Source: Pollenia angustigena
Taxonomy: Eukaryota > Arthropoda > Insecta > Diptera > Polleniidae
Length of the DNA stretch: 64,000 nucleotides
Assembly (NCBI GenBank): GCA_930367215.1
Contig: OV884057.1
Span: 108,153,284-108,217,283 of the forward strand
Direction of reading: 5' to 3'
In this document: positions 10,600 to 19,740 of the stretch, one piece after another
Layout of the letters: each line of letters starts with the position of its first letter
Position numbering within the stretch: the first letter of the stretch is position 1
Made by a program: the position numbers and the translations under genes
The notes under the pieces: generated by a model
What the model was told of the DNA's origin: nothing
What the model saw: the letters and a program-made list of their open reading frames with translations, nothing else
Databases searched by the model: none

Positions 10600-12011
10600 T
10601 GTACATCGACATAGATTGCCAGCATAAGCATTTTCTTATTATTTGCTTGGTAATAAATGCATTGGTCGACATTGCTGCGCTTTAGGCCAAGGTTCAGCAG
10701 CACGTTGTTTAGTTCCTCATTCCACATTCGACTGGACTGCTTAAGGCCATACAGGGATCTCTTGAATTTACATACCAACCCGGAACCATCTTCGAATCCA
10801 ATTGGTTGTGTCATGAAAATCTCTTCTTGCAGCTTGGCATGTAGAAATGCTGTCACTGCATCCATTTGGTGTATCAGCAAATCGTATTTTGCAGCAAGGG
10901 CGATTAAAAAACGGATAGAGGTATATCTGACAACTCGTGCATACGTTTCGTTGTAGTCGATACCCATCGTCTGACTAAACCCCTTCGCTACAAGACGGGC
11001 CTTATGACGAACAGCAACACTATCAGCATTCACTTTATTTTTAAAAACCCATTTTGAGGATATTTCCTTCTTTCCGGCTGAAAGCTTCGATAGCGTCCAC
11101 GTTTCGTTGAGCATCAGCGAATCATATTCCTCCTTCATGGCAGCGTTCCAATGGCAAGCATCCGGTGATGAGAGCGCCTCTTTTACTGTGGCTGGATCTT
11201 TTAAAACATTCTCGATTGCACAGAAATTGTAGCCAGGTCTTTGCTTGTTTTGAATTCTTTCTGACCGTCGAATTTCGCCTTCTGCGAGTGTGACATCTTC
11301 GTTGGGTATGAATGTTTCATCATTTACATCATCGGAAACGTTCATAGCATCGGCAAATTCAACTGTATCGTCCAATTCGTCATCAAGGTTGTTTGCTAAT
11401 ATGCGCGGCTTCCGATGTTTGCCCTCTTTAATTTTAGCAGTTGTGGAAGTGTCATCATGGATTTCGTCGGGATTAACGTTCGTGGCATCAGCGGACTCAT
11501 TTACAATTGACGATTCTTCTTCAGCTTCCCCCTTAGAATTGTTAATGCTGCTACTTTCAATGTCATCATCAAAGACATTTGCGATAAAATTTAACTTTGG
11601 TTCTTTTGTTTCATTTACCTTGTCTTCTGCTTCAAAGAATATGACGTCTCGACTAACTATTATTTTGTTAGTTTGAGGGTTTAGCAATCTGTAGCCTTTT
11701 GCCTCTCCACTGTACCCAACCAGTATGCATTCGATCGATTTCGGGGCGAATTTTGACCTTTTTTCTTTTTGAACATGTACCATTGCCTTACAGCCGAAGA
11801 TACGAATGTGTTTCAGATTTGGCTTTTTGTTAGACCAAATTTCTTCAGGGCTACGTACATTGTTCCTAGTCGGCATACAGTTTAACAAATAAGCTGCGGT
11901 CACAATTGCTTCTGCCCAAAATTTTTCACCCAGCCCTGAATCGATAAACATACCGCTAAAGTGCGGTTCATCCGCTCTGCAACACCGTTTTGTTGCGGTG
12001 TATATGGACAT
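10596..12011 (-). pseudogene. Copia pol: integrase C-terminal region and RT N-terminal half
   Basis: The longest open piece of the element. From about 11945 it reads MFIDSGLGEKFWAEAIVTAA and PEEIWSNKKPNLKHIRIFGC (end of integrase core), then an acidic linker, then the RT: MKEEYDSLMLNETWTL, KWVFKNKVNADS, ARLVAKGF.Q.MGIDY.ETYA, QMDAVTAFLHA (motif A aspartate) and GLKQSSRMWN. These are hallmark copia RT blocks. It ends in a frameshift within the YVDD motif near 10600. The first few residues at the start are from a shadow frame; true integrase continuity comes from 12178 by a frameshift near 11950. Confidence 0.93.
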
Positions 12012-12295
12012 GTTTTTTGATGTAAGATGCCATTTTTATCTGTGTATTGTTCGAATTCTTTATTCACGTATTCAGTTCCGTTGTCGGTACGTAAGACTTT
12101 AATTTTGCGACCACATTGCTTTTCAACAAGAGTTTTAAATTTGATGAATTCATGTAATACGTCTGACTTTTTTTCCATAGGAACAACAAATACCTTACGG
12201 GAACAGTCGTCAACAAATGTTAATATAAACCGCGCGCCCGAAAACGATTTAATATTAATTGGTCCAATGACATCCGAGTGAATTAAGTCGAGAAC
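11940..12295 (-). pseudogene. Copia pol: integrase catalytic core
   Basis: Sense reading from 12295 gives LDLIHSDVIGP (first catalytic Asp) and FVDDCSRKVFVVPMEKKSDV, then VLRTDNGTEYVN (second Asp) and YTPQQNGVAERMNRTL (catalytic Glu), the D,D-35-E arrangement of retroviral-type integrases that joins element ends to target DNA. An in-frame TAA at 12296-12298 separates it from the zinc-binding part upstream, and a frameshift near 11950 separates it from the rest of Pol. Confidence 0.9.
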
Positions 12296-12784
12296 TTATT
12301 CCGCGCGTTTTCCAACATCTTTAAACGATGATCTGGGTTGCTTGCCTTTTACACAGGTAACGCATTTAGTTTTGTTTGCTTCAGAAAAGTCAATACCGTC
12401 GCAAGCATTTTTCACAGCACATAAATTTTCATGGCATATGTGGCCAAGTCTACGATGCCAAAGTTCACTGTTCATGGCAGCTAATACACATTTTTGGCTT
12501 TCTGGCATTTCAGTAGAATTACAATTTAAACGGTATAAATAATCAACTACACAGACACTCGCAAATATTTCATTATTTTTATTATAAATTAAACAGATGT
12601 CATTTTCAAAAACCACTTTATTTCCATTTTTCGTCATTTGTCGCACAGATAAAAGGTTAGTACAAAGTTCAGGTACATATTCCACGTTTTTAACTATCGT
12701 ATTCATGCTTGCACCGTTTGGTTTTGACCGACATTTTATTACAAGAATGGCAATAAAATTTATTTTTGAAATGATTCGACGCAT
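12296..12784 (-). pseudogene. Copia pol: GAG-pre-integrase / integrase zinc-binding region; protease motif not found
   Basis: Encodes VEYVPELCTNLLSVRQMTKNG, the conserved end of the copia protease region, then ELWHRRLGHICHENL and CVTCVKGKQPRSSF, the HHCC zinc-binding module that precedes the integrase core. I looked between the Gag zinc-knuckle-like end (about 12700) and this block for a DSGA/DTGA protease motif and did not find one, so the catalytic part of the protease appears deleted. It ends at a TAA (12296-12298). Confidence 0.85.
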
Positions 12785-13373
12785 TATTTTTCATATACAA
12801 GGCAATGCCTTCACCTTTCATATCAAATTTAGCATCTTGTAATAACAATGTTTTTACTGAATCAATGGTCAGTTCAGTAGTGGAATTCTCCACTGCTAAA
12901 ACTAGGGCTCGAAATTCATCTGGTAAGCCAGATAGCATAAACGAGGCCGTCAATTCATCATTGATATTTAATCCTGCACTTTGCACTTTAAGTGACGTCA
13001 TTACCATACGATTAACGTAATCAGGCATCGATTCACAGTCCGAAAGCTTTAATTGGACTAATTGTTTTAACAATTCAACCTTGCGCGTCAGACCCTTATC
13101 GTCATAGGCTGCCAGTAAAGCTTTCCAAGCTGCATTAGCTGATGTAGCAGTTGCCATATGCGCAAAAGTACTTGGCTCTATCATAAGCGTTAATTCTGCC
13201 AGCGCACGTTCATCTGCCTCCAACTCTTTTTCAGTAGCTGTGGCGGTCAACATCTTCTCTACAGGCTTCCAACAATGTTTTATGATCAGGTATGATTTCG
13301 GGTGACGTTTCCAAACGTCAAAGTTTTCACGGCCACGAAGTTTCTCGAACGGGAACATATTTGATGACGACAT
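12690..13373 (-). pseudogene. Copia Gag
   Basis: Starts MSSSNMFPFEKLRGRENFDV and runs 227 residues. FEKLRGRENFDVWK, MIEPSTFAHMATATSANAAW, LLKQLVQLKLSDCESMPDYV and AGLNINDELTASFMLSGLP are the recurring blocks of the copia-type Gag (UBN2 family) that packages element RNA into particles. The C-terminal end has an incomplete zinc knuckle (FYCHSCNK) before the frame departs. The start fits: it lies ~300 bp inside the 5' LTR behind an untranslated leader. Gag is the best preserved part of this copy. Confidence 0.9.
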
Positions 13374-13455
13374 TGTTTCCAGGGTTAGAGAGGGTTTGAG
13401 AAAAAAAACTAAAAGCGTATTTGTTAACTATTCGTTATCAGCACAACTCAAGCAA

Positions 13456-13627
13456 CAGCAACCAGCTAACACATTCAACACAACGCACGTGTAAAAATTT
13501 TTTCTTTTTATCTTTTATACGATAAATATCAGCATACAGCACAGCAACCAGCTAACACATTCAACACAACGCACGTGTAAATTTTTCTTTTTATATTTTA
13601 TGCAATAAATATCAGCATACATACATG
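13456..13627 (-). repeat. 86-bp tandem duplication in the copia leader
   Basis: The segment beginning CAGCAACCAGCTAACACATT at 13456 repeats at 13542, each copy ending ATAAATATCAGCATACA. The two copies differ by small indels in the T-rich part. It lies between the 5' LTR and Gag, where copia elements carry their untranslated leader. Confidence 0.85.
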
Positions 13628-13658
13628 TATTAAGCAGTGGATTCCAACGGCGACATAC

Positions 13659-13670
13659 AGGCCCATAACC
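13659..13670 (-). other. Copia primer-binding site (half initiator tRNA-Met type)
   Basis: Three bases after the 5' LTR the sense strand reads GGTTATGGGCCT. The Drosophila copia primer site begins GGTTATGGGCC and pairs with the internal part of initiator tRNA-Met, so the same priming mechanism is expected here. Confidence 0.8.
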
Positions 13671-13673
13671 TTT

Positions 13674-13847
13674 TGTGAAGAAAAACGCGTGTGTTTGTGT
13701 AACTTAGGAAAGTAATGAAAAAGCAAAGTAAGAGTTTTATTCAACAGGAAGTTAATATTAAAAACTAAAACATAGTTGCAAAGACAAGTGTCAAAATAAC
13801 TATATAGAGTTGCCATACGCAATCAAATTGTTCTCATCATTTCAACA
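13674..13847 (-). repeat. Copia 5' LTR
   Basis: 174 bp, one base different from the 3' LTR. Transcription should begin inside it on the minus strand. It abuts the Jockey-type RT sequence at 13848. Confidence 0.95.
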
Positions 13848-14333
13848 TGAACATACTTTCTTTTTTTCCAGAGCTTCATCTATTGTGTGGGCAATTCGAT
13901 GCACTTGATCTATTGTAGAATGCCTTTTTCTAAAGCCGAATTGATGGGGAGGTATTAATTGCCTATTTTCAATTATATGTTTTAGTCTATTAGAGAAAAG
14001 TTTTTCGAACAATTTTCCCATTACGGGTAGCAAAGAAATCGGCCGATAGGATGAAACTTCATTTGCATTTTTACCAGGTTTATTTACCATTATTACGTCA
14101 GAAACTTTCCAAGCTAGCGAAAAATATCTGTGGCTTAAACATGCATTCATAATGGCGTTAATACTAAGGAGGGCTTTATGTGGTAGATTTTTAAGGACTT
14201 CAGCAGTAATAAGGTCGAAACCAGGACTTTTTCTTGACTTCAAATTGGATATCTCTTGAAGCGTTTCTGTTATTGAAATTGGTTGAATATCCTCAGACTC
14301 TTGGATTATAGTGGGCATATTAAAATCTCTCAT
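13848..14333 (-). pseudogene. Jockey-type ORF2, RT N-terminal part (upstream of the copia insertion)
   Basis: 162 residues: ISNLKSRKSPGFDLITAEVL, KVSDVIMVNKPGKNANEV, YRPISLLPVMGKLFEKL and HQFGFRKRHSTIDQVHRIA, the fingers of the Jockey-clade reverse transcriptase. Its frame runs up to the copia boundary (EKKKVCS) and continues at 9302. Upstream it is separated from the endonuclease piece by stops at about 14340-14560. Confidence 0.92.
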
Positions 14334-15516
14334 ATCATAGGGCTGGAAGTTAGTTAATAAGTGCTGTGCAAATTCCTAAGCCTTTTCAGCGTCACTCTTA
14401 GCCCATGAGTTATTTTGTTTTTTGATTGGCGGGTTATGAAGAGTGGGACGTTTAAGACAGGCTGTCGCTTTTCATAATGAGTAATCATTTACTTTCTCTG
14501 ACGATAAGTTTTGCATTTTTGGTTTTTATGTTCTCGCACTTTTTCTTGCAAAAGCTTAGTTAAACTATTCAATTCTGTTTTTAAATGTGGAAATCTGGTT
14601 GTTTGCCATTTTTCCTAATTTTTCTTTTTTTTTTTGTATTAGGTTTAGAATTTCTGCTGGAAACGATTGTTGAATTTTTGAAGGCTTAAGTAATGGTGTA
14701 CTTAGCCAAGCAGCCTTTTGTATTTGCAACGTGAGTTTTCCAGTTTCGTTTTCAATATCTTCAGTCGTTTCAAAAAACAAAGCAGGGTCAATATAATTTT
14801 CCAGTTTAAGCTTAAAATAACTCCAGTCAGTGAATTTATTTGAAAGGTACAAACGTTCTTCTCGCTTTGCAGGTTCACCTTCTATAAACAAATAAATTGG
14901 TGAGTGGTCTGAGCTAAGTTCGGAGCTATCTTCTATACTTAGATTATTTCTGGATAAGTGTCTAGTTACAAAAAAGTCGATTAGGTCAGGTTTCTTATTT
15001 ATGTCGGAGGGCCAGTATGTTTGATTGCCTGTAGATATAATTTCGCACCCCAATTTTTTTGCTGCCTCATATAAATTTCTACCTTTTGTCGTGCTTAAGC
15101 GTTATCCCCATTTAACATTTTTTGCGTTGAAGTCTCCTCCGATAACGTATCTACCTCTGTATTTATTTAACAATTCTTTGTATTTTGTTTCTGTAATTTT
15201 GTGTCTTGGTGGGCTATATAATGCGATTATTGTAAGTTCAGATTCACTCAGTTTTGTTGTAATCGAAGTGGTCTGAAATTCTTCGGAACATATTTTTTCA
15301 TTTTCATAGTGTTCAATCGTCTGTTTTATTATAACTGCGCTGCCACCTCTAGCGTTGTTTAATGGGTGGTTAGTGCAATAAAAATTTTAGTTTTTAAAGC
15401 AGGCAAACTTTTGGTTAGTAAGGTGTGTTTCTGATATTAAACATACATCAATTTTATTTCTATTAAGAATTACTTCAAGCTCGTTTTTGTGTTTTAGGAT
15501 ACCATTAGCTCTCCAA
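14334..15516 (-). pseudogene. Jockey-type ORF2, AP endonuclease domain and linker
   Basis: Minus-strand translation from 15516 gives WRANGILKHKNELE, IDVCLISETHLT (catalytic Glu), LYSPPRHKIT, GGDFNAKNVKWG, TYWPSDINKKPDLIDFFVT and ELSSDHSPIYLF (catalytic DH). This is an apurinic/apyrimidinic-type endonuclease that nicks the target before reverse transcription. A stop follows GGDFNAKNVKWG near 15105, others lie near 15390 and 14560. The first residues of the domain are lost at the 5' truncation. Confidence 0.9.
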
Positions 15517-15529
15517 GAAGTATATTGTA

Positions 15530-15833
15530 TGTACATAAAAATGTACAATTATTAGACACCAACAGAATGTAATGCATTTTCTGACCCGCTGCGGCCTTCG
15601 TCAGCATTCTTTGTGTCACACTGGATAGTGATACCTTATAAATTGAATGTATTTAACACAACAATTTTAACAAATGGAAACTGGGAATTATTTTTTTTCA
15701 TTAGTTACTTCATTAGTTACTTCATTATATTCAATATTTTTTATTTTTCGAATTTATTCTATGAGCTAAATTTCAGTTATGTATTTTATGAAGCTTTTTT
15801 GAAATAGTCGTATTCCTTTAATTATTAGGAATG
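15530..15833 (+). repeat. Right half of duplicated segment copy 1, and spacer
   Basis: 15530-15590 continues copy 1 after the Jockey-type insertion (ACAATTATTAGACACCAACA, AATGTAATGCATTTTCTGAC) with an in-frame TAA relative to copy 2. The second copy of the segment begins at about 15730. In between is AT-rich text with the direct repeat CATTAGTTACTT (15699 and 15711). Confidence 0.6.
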
Positions 15834-16121
15834 ACTTTGTACACTATCAGACTATTATCTTGTATATTCTTGTTACATTTTACCTTAGCTATCCTTTGGA
15901 TAGCTATGAAGTATATTGTATGCACAGAAAAATTTACAATTATTAGACACCAGCAGAATGTAATGCATTTTCTGGCCCGCCACAAGATATGTATGCAGCG
16001 TTTGAAATTTAAAAATTCAATTCCAATTTCTGCAGAAAGTAACAACAAAATTATAAACTTTTTTTTTCTTTCAATGTTTTTTTTGTCGTTGCGTTTTACA
16101 CAACTAAGGCCTAAATTCTAA
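15834..16121 (+). other. Unassigned short frame with hydrophobic N-terminus (copy 2 of a duplicated segment)
   Basis: An ATG opens a 96-residue frame beginning MTLYTIRLLSCIFLLHFTLA, a strong signal-anchor-like stretch, followed by ILWIAMKYIV, IIRHQQNVMHFLARH and a low-complexity end. I do not recognise it. Copy 1 (7868-7957, continued at 15530) keeps the N-terminus almost unchanged but has a stop soon after the insertion point. Preservation of the frame in two copies could mean a real small secreted or membrane protein or first exon, or simply recent duplication. No flanking support such as a promoter or confirmed splice sites. Confidence 0.3.
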
Positions 16122-16203
16122 AAATAAAAAAAGAATTTTTCAATGACTTACGCCGTCGTCTTCCTTCCTAAAAAAGCAACTCCGGAAAATATGCTAAAAA
16201 AAG

Positions 16204-16921
16204 CAGGGACCGAAAATAACAGATATATTGGAATTTTAAAACAAAAAAAGCATGTAGAATTCAATGTCGAAAAACTGATTTAAGTATACCATATTGTTCC
16301 TCATGTACTTGTGAATGATAAAATGTATTGATTTTTATAATTTTGATTTTTATTTTTTCGATCAAAAATAACAGTTATTTTTTGATTTTTATTTTTTTGA
16401 ACAAAAATAACTGTTATTTTTTGATTTTTATTTTTTCGATCAAAAATAACAGTTATTTTTTGATTTTTTTGAACAAAAATAACAGTTATTTTTTGATTTA
16501 TATTTTTTCGAGCAAAAATAAAAGTTATTCTCTAAATAAATGCATGTGATTTAATAATTTAGTTGACTTTAAAGTTTTATTTTAGTGTGTAATTATCATT
16601 GGAAGTCCTTATGCACATTAAAATAATTAATAAAGTCATCTAAATTATTAAAACACGTAAATTTATTTCGAGAATAACTTTTATTTTTGCTCGAAAAAAT
16701 AAAAATCAATATATAACTGTTATATTTGTTCAAAAAAATAAAAATCAAAAAATAACTGTTATTTTTTATCAAAAAAATAAAAATCAAAAAATAACAGTTA
16801 TTTTTGTTCAAAAAAAATAAAAATCAAAAAATAACTGTTATTTTTGCTCAAAAAAATAAAAATCAAAAAATAACTGTTTTAGCTGACTTTTATGAAAAAG
16901 GCATAACTGTTACGGTCCCTG
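16204..16921. mobile_element. 718-bp foldback element with minisatellite arms and perfect 8-bp target duplication (hAT-like)
   Basis: Left terminus CAGGGACCG, right terminus CGGTCCCTG. The flanking 8 bp AAAAAAAG occurs at 16196-16203 and again at 16922-16929. Both arms are arrays of a ~39-bp unit (AAAATAACAGTTATTTTTTG with ATTTTTATTTTTTCGATC) in opposite orientation, separated by a ~100-bp spacer (about 16530-16650), so the whole element can fold into a long hairpin. No coding capacity. CAGGG-type ends plus 8-bp duplication fit the hAT superfamily. Confidence 0.88.
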
Positions 16922-17054
16922 AAAAAAAGTAAAGAGTATCAATTTGCAAATAAACAAACAAACTACAACAATGTAACAACAGAAAAAGCAACACGCATTT
17001 TTATGGTGTAAAACATTATAAAAATTTCAAAAACAAAAGCATTTGTTTGTTTTA

Positions 17055-17180
17055 GGGCCATTATTATAACTTGGCGTTAGCTGTTATCCGACAGTTAACA
17101 GACGCTTTTTGACAGATAACACATTATTATCTGTCAATTTAATTTTTTCTTTAGCTAACTTCAAGTTGTAATAATGGCCC
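17055..17180. mobile_element. 126-bp Harbinger-like MITE, unit A copy
   Basis: Ends are inverted copies of GGGCCATTATTAYAACTTG (about 27 bp with few mismatches) and the flanks are TTA on both sides (17052-17054, 17181-17183). GGGCC-type ends with a TTA duplication are typical of PIF/Harbinger MITEs. Non-coding. Confidence 0.85.
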
Positions 17181-17264
17181 TTAAAAATGTAAAGATGTCT
17201 AAAAAATAAGAAATCGTTACTTTTTTACACGGTTTTTTCTAGAACTAATTAATTGTATATATAT

Positions 17265-17863
17265 CAGAGCTGTAAATAAATCATCAATTCGCTTATCATT
17301 CATGCAATGAATGAATTAGCAAATTTTGAATTAATTCTTTCACACAAAAAATGAATGAAATTTGAGTCAATTCAAATGAATTTGGTAAACATGAATTGCA
17401 ATTTATTTCCAATTCAAATGAATTTGGCAAATGAATTGCAATTCGTTTCTAATTCAAATGAATTTGTAGAATAAATTGCAATTCGTTTCTAATTCAAATG
17501 AATTTGTCAAAGTGAATTCCAATTCATTTCAATTTAATTGATTTAGAATTAATTCAAATGAATTACAAAAAAAGAATTAGCAATCCATTTCAAACTCATT
17601 TAAATTGAAATTAAAATTGATTTTGGAAGTAAAAATCACTGTCGTTTTGTTATTTAACAATTTTTTTGTAAAAGACAGCAACCATTACTCTCTTTTTGTA
17701 TATTACCTAATATAGTCCAAAGACAAAAAATTCTTTGATTTGAAATTCCCATGATATACTGGAATTGTGAGGTAGTGGCCAAAATGGGAAAATTTTGTTT
17801 TATTGCTAAAAGTAACTTAATCGTAACGAATTAAAATCAGAAAATAGTTCATTTACAGCTCTG
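17265..17863. mobile_element. 599-bp non-coding element with TIR CAGAGCTGTAAAT and minisatellite interior, unit A copy
   Basis: Left end CAGAGCTGTAAATAAAT, right end ATTTACAGCTCTG. Flanks are ATATATAT on both sides, which fits an 8-bp duplication but is low-complexity. The left interior repeats AATTCAAATGAATTTG about every 50 bp (four to five times) with AATTGCAATTCGTTT between. hAT-like by ends and duplication length. Confidence 0.75.
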
Positions 17864-17895
17864 ATATATATTATATTTTATTTATATATATTTAT

Positions 17896-18108
17896 CAGGG
17901 GTGTGCTGGAAATCGAAAACGCAAGAATTTGTAAGTTGTTTTTTATACACTTTCAATCAAATTTTTATAATTTTTGTTATAAAATTCTGTTTAATAGAGA
18001 AATGTTTGTATAATATTTGCCACAAAATTCTTTTATTACAGAAATCTTATTAAAAAACGACTTTTAAAATTCTTGCGTTTTACGTTTTCAATTTCCAGCA
18101 CACCCCTG
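17896..18108. mobile_element. 'CAGGGGTGTGCTGG' palindromic MITE, unit A copy
   Basis: 213 bp, same family as 5693-5902. Flanking triplet TAT on both sides (17893-17895, 18109-18111). Confidence 0.87.
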
Positions 18109-18111
18109 TAT

Positions 18112-19506
18112 ATATGCGACATTCCACTACATTTCTGAACTTTTATAGACAATATTGACATCATTTTACAGCTTTTTAATAGATCTTTCTGGATATACAA
18201 AATGTATTTCAAAACTTTTAACCCATTAGTTTTTGAAAACTTTTACATCAAAATGTTACGGAAGTGCACTAGGTCTTTTGCAGTATATTACAATACAAGT
18301 GTAAAAAATAAAAATTTATTAAATAACAAACACCGGCTTTACTTACTAAATCTTCTCTTCATAGCTGTCCTTCGGCTAGCACATCCTCATGGTATAAAAA
18401 AACGGCTTCGCTAATTAAGGCCTGGTGCAGAATAAAGTAGTTGTAGTAACAGCTGAAGCTGACGAATGCTCTGTAGCGCAACAAAGTTAAAAATTTGGAA
18501 TTTTGCGTTTCAACTGCAGCTGCAACGACTACTTGAACTACGTATTCTGTTGACACTTCTTTGAAACTGCCGCTTTTAACTAATGAAAGCTTGCAGCGCT
18601 ATTCGTAACGTTGTAATACAGCGAGTATTCCATTCCCCACTTAAAGCTGGTTAGAAAAGCCGGCCTTCGGCTGGGCGCAATGGTTTACTTTATGGTATAA
18701 CAAACTATGGCTTCGCTAACTTAAACTTCTCTGCATAGTTATTATGTTAACTAAAAAATCTAGTATTTTCGCAAACTCATCCCACTTTTAAGAATTTTTA
18801 AAAAAATATGTACATATTTTGTACATATTGTCCCTATAAGTTCAGATATGTGGTGGAAAATCCGCTAAAAATAAAATAATAAAAATTATAATAAATAAGA
18901 TTAACAATGTTTTTGTAAATTTTTCTTATTCTTTTTTCATAATTGTTTAATAAAATATTGCCATATTGATACAATTATTTTGAACTTAAAAGTACTACCA
19001 CAATTCTAAAAAACAAGCATTTGTGGTCTGGCAGCACTTAAAAAAACATACTCTTTTCTCTGAACAATTGAGTAATATATCCTCTCTCTTTGATGAGTGA
19101 AAATACTATATTACTCTCTGCAAACTGAGTACTTTGTTATCTACTTTGTTATCTTCTCGTCCACAAGTTGTATCATAAAGTATGTGAGATGGTGATGCCA
19201 TATTACTCCCTGGAATATGGCATCGTGTAATCACATACGTCAAGTTTGACTCGCCAAGTCTTAAAGAAGGGAAAAGAGAATGCCATATCTTTTCCCCTCT
19301 CTCCACAAGTTTGGGTTTTTAAACGCGTAAGCAACTTTTAGTGAGGATATCATGAAGTTTGAGAGCGAAATGATAGCCACTTTTAGAGATACAGAGTTTT
19401 TAAAATTCAAAGCTTTGGTTTTAACTCTTTGACAAGTAAGCTGACCTGTTGCTCTAGCGTAAGCTGTCAATTGGATCACTTCTTATTGAAATTATGGTAC
19501 GCACCT
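18112..19506. other. Unassigned sequence of unit A, no gene supported
   Basis: Contains two related short segments (about 18360-18415 and 18662-18745) with CCTTCGGCTRG, ATGGTATAA and GGCTTCGCTAA in common, and a 70-codon frame at 18202 that I judge random. Between ~19000 and 19500 there is sequence with paired motifs (CGTCAAGTTTGACTC at 19223, again near 20005) on both sides of the gag relic, which might be decayed LTR material. Confidence 0.4.
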
Positions 19507-19740
19507 TTAGTGGTAGTCGGCTAATCCAGACAGATCTGAGCATATTGTCGTTAATTTCGTTGCTGACTTAATTTCGCGAAGCAATTGTGTTGGACGCATG
19601 TCGCCAAATTCCAAATCCTGTAAAAGCTTTTTTATGAATTTTTGCTCTGAGACAGCATAATGTTCCAAGAGTCGTGCCTTCAATGCGTCGTACATGCTAT
19701 CCACAGGTGGATATAGCACAATATCACCAATTTGTGACAA
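19507..19740 (-). pseudogene. Ty3/gypsy-type Gag fragment, unit A copy
   Basis: A 77-residue minus-strand stretch reads MSQIGDIVLYPPVDSMYDAL, LLEHYAVSEQKFIKKLLQDL and EFGDMRPTQLLREIK. This is the conserved capsid block of insect gypsy-like Gag proteins (PP..PY..LK..L.....SE..R...LL...ELGD..PSQLLR). Both ends run into unrelated text, so it is a short relic. The copy in unit B at 25692-25925 differs by one residue (K for M after GD). Confidence 0.8.

Larger units (their letters stand above)
9303..13847 (-). mobile_element. Copia-type LTR retrotransposon, recently inserted but with broken ORF
   Basis: Two 174-bp LTRs (9303-9476 and 13674-13847) differ by a single base by eye, so insertion is recent on a genomic time scale. 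In the sense (minus) direction each LTR starts TGTTGAAATG and ends TTCTTCACA, the usual TG...CA. A half-tRNA-iMet primer site and a purine tract flank the internal region. Gag, integrase, RT and RNase H segments are in Ty1/copia order. The pol frame has multiple frameshifts and stops and no protease motif. The element splits RT motif A of the Jockey-type element around it. Removing 5 bp restores the Jockey frame (VCSSAIFLD), as a 5-bp duplication predicts, but the two flanking pentamers (GTTCA, ATAGT in sense) are not identical. Confidence 0.93.
7958..15516 (-). mobile_element. 5'-truncated Jockey-type non-LTR retrotransposon with a copia element nested in it
   Basis: Minus-strand element of about 3.0 kb of its own sequence plus a 4,545-bp copia insertion (9303-13847). 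Its 3' end is the plus-strand T run starting at 7958. Its 5' end is at 15516, within the first codons of the ORF2 endonuclease (WRANGILKHKNELE). The target duplication GAAGTATATTGTAT is present at 7945-7958 and at 15517-15530 (13-14 bp). Untruncated relatives of the clade carry an ORF1; here it is wholly missing. ORF2 has several stops. This is a different, more diverged family from the copies at 27-48 kb. Confidence 0.9.

Noticed and set aside
11290..11676. Ser-rich plus-strand frame inside the copia element
   Set aside because: Antisense shadow of the acidic linker between integrase and RT.
18202..18414. 70-codon frame duplicated at 24388
   Set aside because: The two copies end differently owing to a 1-base indel, and composition is that of the AT-rich spacer.
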